Shown here: in pieces, positions 16,705 through 20,837 of the stretch
Position numbering within the stretch: position 1 is the first letter of the stretch
How the letters are laid out: each line of letters begins with the position of its first letter
NCBI GenBank assembly: GCA_016844285.1
Contig: JAENIS010000016.1
Coordinates: 1 to 20,837, forward strand
Direction: 5' to 3'
Length of the DNA stretch: 20,837 nucleotides
Origin: Dehalococcoidales bacterium
Lineage (GTDB): Bacteria > Chloroflexota > Dehalococcoidia > Dehalococcoidales > UBA2162
The notes under the pieces: model-generated
Told to the model about the DNA's origin: nothing
Databases searched by the model: none
The model's input: the letters and a program-made list of their open reading frames with translations, nothing else
Made by a program: the position numbers and the translations under genes

Positions 16705-18405
16705 TTACTTGGCGTGTTTGACGCGAGGGGCATAGGTAGGGGGGTAAGAATTCGCCACCGGGTAGGGCCAATCATCCAGAGATACTCGCGGCCCGGAAAC
16801 AATCGTCATCGGGACGCGGGCAATCTGGCAGACGGTATAAGAATCAACAACCATCTTTGTTGCCTGAGCGCTCAGTTCAGCCCTCTTGGTTTTGTCCATC
16901 TCCGACCCTGCTGCCTGAATGAGTTTATCCAGTTCCGGCATGTTTGCCCCGTCAACCGTCCTCGTGTGGCCGGCGTCACTGAGGAAATTTACCAGCATCA
17001 GGGCAGCACTACGGCCAGGGTATTCCGGATTACCGTACATCAGGGCATTACCGATAAGGGCGATATTGGCTGGATGCCGGCGCCAGGCGGTGTATGTGCC
17101 AAGCTCGACAGGATTCAGCTCGGCGATGACGCCAATCTCGCGCCAGTTGGTGGCGATAATCTCCGCCCACTGGGGGAGGAAGCCACGTCCGGAGGGCTGG
17201 CAGGAATAGAACTTAATCTTGAAGCCATCGGCATAGCCCGCCTCCTTCAGCAGTCGCTTCGCTTCCGTCGGGTCATAGGCGTTGGCCTTGGCAAAGTAAT
17301 CGTACCAGTACTTGGTATCGAAATCAGATTGCGATGCCATGCATTCCAGGGGCAAACCAGCTTCGGCCTTGCCCTTATAGAGGTTATCGATGATATCCTT
17401 CCGGTTAATCGCCATGGAGAGGGCCTTGCGCACCCTGACATCCTGCGTCGGCATGCCCTTACCCCTGGCTTCATAAGCGCCAAAGAAGTAGAGTGTACCG
17501 GTCTGCATGGAATGAGGACGTGTCTTGAAGCCGAGTGCCTCCAGTGATGCGGCGGTTTCAAGACCGACATCGGTGATATCTACTGCCCCCGTCCGTAACA
17601 TGGCGGCTTTGGTGGTCTCCTCGGACACCCGTATGACGCTGAGCTTCTTGAAGGCCGCCGGCCGTGCCCAGTGCGTATCCAGCGCTTCAAACTCCGATAC
17701 GTCACCAAAGGTAGCGCTGACAAAGCGGTAGGGGCCACTGCCCACCGGGTGTTGCTTGAAGTATTCGATACCCTTTTGGTCGATATAGCTCTTGGGGGTG
17801 ATGAGCAGTGTGCTGCTGGCCGGACTCGTGTAGTAGGCCATGAAAGGCTGTATCGACTTGGTGACGATGCGGATAGTGTAATCGTCCACGATGTTGACAG
17901 TGGCGATTTGAGTAAAGTTTACTGGTGGTTGCAGGGACTCTGATGAGATGTACCGGTCAAGGCTGAACTTGACATCAGCCGCGGTCAGGTCGGCTCCGTT
18001 GTGGAACTTAACTCCCTTACGTAGGTTGAAAGTCCACGTCAAACCGTCCTGGCTTACCGCCCACTTCTCGGCTAGCGCCGGCTGGTCTTCTCCCTTCTCC
18101 CACCAGGTCAGGGTATCGAACATCGAGTAAAGATTCATCCCCTGGCCGGTATAATCGGATTTTATCGGGTCGAATGTTTGCGTGCCGAGGGTAGTCACGG
18201 CAAACCTCAACTCCCCGTAGGGTCCAGTCGGGGTTGGTGCGGGCTTTGGCGTTGGTGTTGGCGTTGGTGTCGGCGTTGGCGTTGGTACTGGTGCCGGTGT
18301 CGGCGTTGGTACTGGCGTTGGTTCCGACTTGGCACAGCCAGCCAAGGCAAGGATGATAACCAGCGCTATCCCGATTGCCGTCTTGGTTGGGTTTGAGAAC
18401 TTCAT
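16705..18405 (-). CDS. Family-5 extracellular solute-binding lipoprotein, copy 2
   Basis: A 566-residue SBP_bac_5 protein, paralogous to the 2870-4549 gene. The lipoprotein signal peptide ends in LALAGC (acylated Cys24) and is followed by a Pro/Thr/Val linker of about 35 residues. Binding-domain hallmarks: WTFNLRKGVKFHNGADLTAADVKFS, HPVGSGPYRFV and VRVRKALSMAINRKDI. Both copies finish with the KHAK tail. ATG 18405 follows GGAGG on the minus strand. It converges on the BCR/HAD-type cluster, and no permease or ATPase partner is nearby. The family binds peptides, but members also take up nickel or other small solutes, so the ligand cannot be stated. A candidate promoter lies at 18474-18503. Confidence 0.9.
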   Translation of the reverse strand: MKFSNPTKTAIGIALVIILALAGCAKSEPTPVPTPTPAPVPTPTPTPTPTPTPKPAPTPTGPYGELRFAVTTLGTQTFDPIKSDYTGQGMNLYSMFDTLTWWEKGEDQPALAEKWAVSQDGLTWTFNLRKGVKFHNGADLTAADVKFSLDRYISSESLQPPVNFTQIATVNIVDDYTIRIVTKSIQPFMAYYTSPASSTLLITPKSYIDQKGIEYFKQHPVGSGPYRFVSATFGDVSEFEALDTHWARPAAFKKLSVIRVSEETTKAAMLRTGAVDITDVGLETAASLEALGFKTRPHSMQTGTLYFFGAYEARGKGMPTQDVRVRKALSMAINRKDIIDNLYKGKAEAGLPLECMASQSDFDTKYWYDYFAKANAYDPTEAKRLLKEAGYADGFKIKFYSCQPSGRGFLPQWAEIIATNWREIGVIAELNPVELGTYTAWRRHPANIALIGNALMYGNPEYPGRSAALMLVNFLSDAGHTRTVDGANMPELDKLIQAAGSEMDKTKRAELSAQATKMVVDSYTVCQIARVPMTIVSGPRVSLDDWPYPVANSYPPTYAPRVKHAK

Positions 18406-18473
18406 GTCTTCCTCCTCTACTCTTGCTATCTGATTCGATTTGTGCTTACTTAAACACTTCCCATGTTAGCCTG

Positions 18474-18503
18474 AGTTTACTATGTCCTGGCTCACGCTGT
18501 CAA
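18474..18503 (-). promoter_or_regulatory. Candidate promoter for the second binding lipoprotein
   Basis: On the minus strand, a perfect -35 TTGACA at 18498-18503 and -10 TAAACT (4 of 6) at 18474-18479, 18 bp apart and about 70 bp before ATG 18405. Confidence 0.4.
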
Positions 18504-18635
18504 GCCCAGGCAGGAGACTTCTGCGGCATATTCTACCAGGGAAACCGTTATTCTGGCGGTTTGTCCGGTGCAATCCTAATGGTTGTCGCAGGTTTGCTTG
18601 TCGTTCTGGAATTATTAGCGTAAGCACGGGAAGAT
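18504..18635. other. Intergenic stretch, no convincing gene
   Basis: In one plus-strand frame, up to the TAA at 18621-18623, the translation ends in a hydrophobic tail (GAILMVVAGLLVVLELLA) that resembles a membrane segment, but there is no credible start with a ribosome site. It may be a gene remnant. Nothing else stands out. Confidence 0.3.
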
Positions 18636-18712
18636 TTGACTTAGATGATTAAGAGGGTATAGGATATGGCTAAGAGAAATTACCACCAGTTATGAGGCGC
18701 AACCTTAAGGAT
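18636..18712 (+). repeat. Promoter-like repeat, copy 1 (second copy at 20644)
   Basis: About 77 bp matching 20644-20719: the first 58 or so bases differ at four positions plus one single-base gap, and the remainder is weaker. Both copies carry -35 TTGACT and -10 TAGGAT; here at 18636-18641 and 18660-18665 with 18-bp spacing. The repeat also holds an AGAGGG ribosome-site-like stretch followed by ATG GCT AAG AGA AAT. Confidence 0.7.
18666..18695 (+). CDS. Possible 9-codon leader peptide
   Basis: MAKRNYHQL with an AGAGGG site at 18652-18657, 8 nt before ATG 18666. Its TGA stop overlaps the ATG of the following small ORF (ATGA). In the second repeat copy the same start is stopped after five codons (MAKRN), so the peptide sequence is not conserved. 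It is either a leader or a by-product of the repeat. Confidence 0.25.
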   Translation: MAKRNYHQL

Positions 18713-18802
18713 TGGTCAGTGCGCCGCCTTCAAGTAAAGCTAATCACGACTACCAGGTTCATTGTCCACTGGCAGCGCCGTGCTGCGAAAGGAGGTAAGT
18801 AA
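18692..18802 (+). CDS. Possible 36-residue highly basic protein
   Basis: Reads MRRNLKDWSVRR... and ends QRRAAKGGK, with seven Arg, four Lys and a single acidic residue (Asp7). Trp8 and Trp27 and the aliphatic stretch between could form one amphipathic helix. Its ATG overlaps the stop of the 9-codon ORF, suggesting coupled translation; it has no good ribosome site of its own. Directly upstream is the promoter-like repeat. Alternatively the two pieces are one gene of about 45 residues broken by a frameshift. I do not recognise it; a nucleic-acid- or ribosome-associated role would fit the charge but is speculation. Confidence 0.35.
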   Translation: MRRNLKDWSVRRLQVKLITTTRFIVHWQRRAAKGGK

Positions 18803-18868
18803 CGTAGAAAACAGATATGAAGAAATGAGCTTATCAGGGTTTTTGACTAAATATTTAAGGAGGGAATC

Positions 18869-19960
18869 ATGGCGGAGACAAAGCTGATAACAACACTTGA
18901 GGAGTTTGAGACTGAACGCAGAAAAGGGATAGGCGTCGTGTTACCTCAAGGCTGGGGATGGAGAGAAGCCAATATCGAGACCATCAAACGTTTCGGAGAT
19001 GGCATCGGAGATTACAACCCGTTATGGATGAATGAGGAGTATGCCAAGAAGGGACGTTTTGGCATGCTTGTAGCGCCCCCAAGCTTCGTGTTTAGCCTGA
19101 CGATTGGGAATAAGGTCGCCGACACCGGGACGATTGTTCCTGACCGCATCTCCACCCAATATTTTCCGGTGAACTACGCCGGGACGGAGATGGAGTTCTT
19201 CCGCCCAATCTGGGTGGGTGATAGGATTCGTGTCCAGGAGACGGTTGGCGATGTTTACCGGAAAGTGAGCCAGCGGGTAGGTCCAATTCTTTTTTGTAAG
19301 GGGTTAAATTCCTATTATAACCAGCGCCAGGAGCTGGTGGCGACGAGTAACGTGCTGATGGCCCGCTACCTGAACATTGGTAAGGGCATAGAGTATGACC
19401 GAAAGCCCAAAGCGGGAGCGGTGGCTGAGCCGGCGGACCCGCTGGCGCATGAGAGAAAGAGACGCGGTGCCGAGCCGCGTTACTGGGAAGATGTTACCGA
19501 GGGTGAAGAGATCCCGACCCTGAAGAAGGGAACATATACCGCGACCGAGCTATTTTTCTGGACGATGCATGTCGGCGGTGCCCGTCGCACCACCAGGGCA
19601 CAGAATGAAGCGGAGGGGTCGGCGGACCTCGGTGGTTCCGGGCGATTTGATGCGGAGCATGCCCTGAAACGCCGGAATATGCCTGGCCAGTTTGATGTTG
19701 GACCGCAACGGATTAGCTGGTTAATCCAGATGGTAACCGACTGGATGGGTGATGATGCTACTCTTAAGAAGCATTTCAGCTCGATACGCCAGCCCAATAT
19801 CGTCGGTGATACCAATACGGTGAAAGGCAAGGTGGTCAAGAAATATATCGAGAATGGCGAGCATCTGGTAGAAGTCGAGGTGGGTAATGAGAACCAGGCT
19901 GGAGCCATCAGTGCGTCAGCCCGGGCGACTGTTGTCCTTCCCTCAAAAGGCAAGAAATAA
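18869..19960 (+). CDS. Double-hotdog acyl dehydratase (MaoC / FAS1-like dehydratase)
   Basis: A 363-residue protein with two hotdog-type halves. Residues about 30-170 match the MaoC_dehydrat_N / FAS1-type dehydratase domain: RFGDGIGDYNPLWMNEEYA, GMLVAPPSF, and FFRPIWVGDRIRVQETV. The second half, from about 200 (YWEDVTEGEEIPTL), has the PGQFDVGPQRISWLIQMVTDWMG segment and a terminal beta hairpin. These enzymes hydrate or dehydrate acyl-CoA thioesters. In (R)-specific enoyl-CoA hydratases the catalytic pair is D-x4-H within DxNPLH; here Asp48 is kept but the His is Trp53 (NPLW), a substitution I recall in other members of this subfamily. AAGGAGGGAATC precedes ATG 18869. A terminator follows at 20021. 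It may process products of the upstream reductase-like system, but linkage is only by position. Confidence 0.85.
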   Translation: MAETKLITTLEEFETERRKGIGVVLPQGWGWREANIETIKRFGDGIGDYNPLWMNEEYAKKGRFGMLVAPPSFVFSLTIGNKVADTGTIVPDRISTQYFPVNYAGTEMEFFRPIWVGDRIRVQETVGDVYRKVSQRVGPILFCKGLNSYYNQRQELVATSNVLMARYLNIGKGIEYDRKPKAGAVAEPADPLAHERKRRGAEPRYWEDVTEGEEIPTLKKGTYTATELFFWTMHVGGARRTTRAQNEAEGSADLGGSGRFDAEHALKRRNMPGQFDVGPQRISWLIQMVTDWMGDDATLKKHFSSIRQPNIVGDTNTVKGKVVKKYIENGEHLVEVEVGNENQAGAISASARATVVLPSKGKK

Positions 19961-20020
19961 GGTGAGGTAGTCCTCTTGGAGGCGTCGCCGCCAGCGATGC
20001 TGGAGAAGGAGAAGAGGTTT

Positions 20021-20052
20021 AAGAGAGGGGGCTATACGCCCCCTCTCTTTTG
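20021..20052. terminator. Bidirectional rho-independent terminator
   Basis: A perfect 12-bp stem, AAGAGAGGGGGC (20021-20032) with GCCCCCTCTCTT (20038-20049), loop TATAC, then TTTGTTT. It separates the convergent hotdog dehydratase and phosphodiesterase genes. Confidence 0.85.
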
Positions 20053-20058
20053 TTTAAA

Positions 20059-20562
20059 CTACAATCGCACAATATGTATATCCGCCTCGCCGGAGTTGAT
20101 ATCCAGAATGCCGATGGTACCCAGCCCGCGCAGGTAACTGAGGAAGGTGGGACTGCCGGGGTTGATAAAGAGGGTACCATCAACCTGCTGCACGCTGGTG
20201 CGATGCTCATGACCGAAGACAACGATGCCCGGGCAATCCTGCCCTGAAGAGTGTTTGTCCTGCCACCACTGGGACGTGAGATAGTCTGGTCTTTGATGGA
20301 CAAGCCACAGTGTCTGCCCCTGGAACTTCAGGATGTGTTTCTCCTTTACCCGCTCATCGGCCAGTATGCCCGTGAAGTCGTCATCATCACCACTGGCGGC
20401 AAGTACCGGGGCAATGCGCTCCAGTTCATCGAGCACCGAGGGCAGGTAGATGTCACCGGCATGTAGAATAAGGTCAACACCCCGGAAAGCCTCGACCAAC
20501 TCAAGAGGAAGCTCTCTCTCCACCTCAGGAATGTGTGTATCTGATAGCAGCCCAATACGCAT
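20059..20562 (-). CDS. YfcE/MJ0936-type metallophosphoesterase
   Basis: A 167-residue calcineurin-like phosphodiesterase (Metallophos_2 family), a cytosolic dimetal enzyme usually active on phosphodiesters. Metal-binding motifs run in order: DTH (Asp8, His10), HAGDI (Asp37), SGDDDD (58-62, where most members have GNxD, so Asn is replaced by Asp59), VHQ (His89, canonical THG) and GHEH (His118, His120). INPGSPTF near 133-140 is the usual C-terminal NPGS motif. I start at ATG 20562 because family members begin at MRIGLLSDTH; the frame stays open upstream to a TTG at 20640, which would add 26 residues, and neither start has a strong ribosome site. It is divergent from the gene at the window edge. 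Confidence 0.85.
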   Translation of the reverse strand: MRIGLLSDTHIPEVERELPLELVEAFRGVDLILHAGDIYLPSVLDELERIAPVLAASGDDDDFTGILADERVKEKHILKFQGQTLWLVHQRPDYLTSQWWQDKHSSGQDCPGIVVFGHEHRTSVQQVDGTLFINPGSPTFLSYLRGLGTIGILDINSGEADIHIVRL

Positions 20563-20643
20563 TTCGTTATTATAAGCTACTTGACCGTCTTCGTCAAAAA
20601 CCGGTAGCTGAGATGCTTCAAGGAAGCTCTGGTTACTCAAAAA

Positions 20644-20719
20644 TTGACTTAGGTGATAAGAGGGAATAGGATATGGCTAAGAGAAATTAGCACCTGTTAT
20701 GGACGTAGCCTTGGAGGAT
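20644..20719 (+). repeat. Promoter-like repeat, copy 2
   Basis: Matches 18636-18712. Here -35 TTGACT (20644-20649) and -10 TAGGAT (20667-20672) have optimal 17-bp spacing and lead into the gene beginning at 20724, about 50 bp downstream. The repeat ends at that gene's ribosome site. Confidence 0.7.
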
Positions 20720-20723
20720 AAAC

Positions 20724-20837
20724 ATGGCAATACATATAGAGGCAAGTGAAGCTGAAAAGAAAACAATTAATCAGCAACATACGAAGGATGGCAAGGTCAG
20801 ATGCTTTGTTAATGACCATCCAATAGACAGTGAGGCT
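20724..20837 (+). CDS. Unknown protein, 3'-truncated by window edge
   Basis: The first 38 codons of a gene running off the window: MAIHIEASEAEKKTINQQ... then DGKVRCFVNDHPIDSEA. GGAGG at 20713-20717, 6 nt before the ATG, and the promoter-like repeat just upstream support it as real. The visible part is hydrophilic, with no signal peptide. A single Cys sits in VRCFVNDHPID, a layout that could begin a metal-binding or HNH-type domain, but too little is visible to name it. Confidence 0.6.
   Translation, partial: MAIHIEASEAEKKTINQQHTKDGKVRCFVNDHPIDSEA

Noticed and set aside
16669..17547. 292-codon plus-strand ORF
   Set aside because: Antisense to the second binding lipoprotein, and it starts after the terminator without a ribosome site.
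18178..18396. Plus-strand ORF with Trp/Arg/Cys repeats
   Set aside because: Antisense of the second lipoprotein's Pro/Thr linker.
18375..18623. 82-codon plus-strand ORF ending in a hydrophobic tail
   Set aside because: Its first part overlaps the lipoprotein start and promoter, and there is no start with a ribosome site. Only the last part looks protein-like, perhaps a remnant.

Overview
The window reads like a chromosomal stretch from an anaerobic member of the Chloroflexota, most likely Dehalococcoidia-like. This is an inference. It rests on the GyrB sequence style, lipoproteins with long Pro/Thr linkers, several families of short interspersed hairpin repeats, and a benzoyl-CoA reductase/2-hydroxyacyl-CoA dehydratase (BCR/HAD) type gene set. 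No rRNA, tRNA, CRISPR array or transposase gene was seen.

Layout. (1) 1-1501, plus strand: the 3' end of nadD, a 90-residue three-helix membrane protein, and an iron-sulfur-flavoprotein-like reductase. (2) 1621-5780, minus strand: two close CapA-family paralogs flanking an orphan family-5 solute-binding lipoprotein, driven by a strong sigma70-like promoter at 5829-5857. (3) 5781-6114: a 127-bp MITE-like element with perfect terminal inverted repeats. (4) 6115-12022, minus strand: an MmgE/PrpD protein, gyrB, htpX and a radical SAM protein, with an 85-bp inverted repeat between the last two. (5) 12164-16569, plus strand: a sigma70-like promoter and four genes forming a BCR/HAD-type system, made of two HgdB/BcrC- and BcrB-like subunits followed by two ASKHA activator-type ATPases. 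It ends at a bidirectional terminator shared with (6) a second orphan family-5 binding lipoprotein (minus). (7) 18636-19960, plus: a small promoter-like repeat with a tiny basic ORF, then a double-hotdog MaoC/FAS1-like dehydratase. (8) A YfcE-type phosphodiesterase (minus), then a second copy of the promoter-like repeat leading into a gene that runs off the window.

The standout is the four-gene cluster. Its gene order and subunit sizes match class I benzoyl-CoA reductases (BcrCBAD / BzdNOPQ) better than a simple 2-hydroxyacyl-CoA dehydratase, which has a single homodimeric activator. It is asymmetric: the small catalytic-type subunit lacks two of the cysteines normally found in the family, and the first ATPase keeps its cluster cysteines but has degenerate phosphate-binding motifs, while the second ATPase and the large subunit look intact. 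With the nearby hotdog dehydratase, solute-binding proteins, MmgE/PrpD protein and flavoprotein, the region suggests anaerobic acyl-CoA chemistry on an unknown, possibly cyclic or aromatic, substrate. The substrate cannot be read from sequence.
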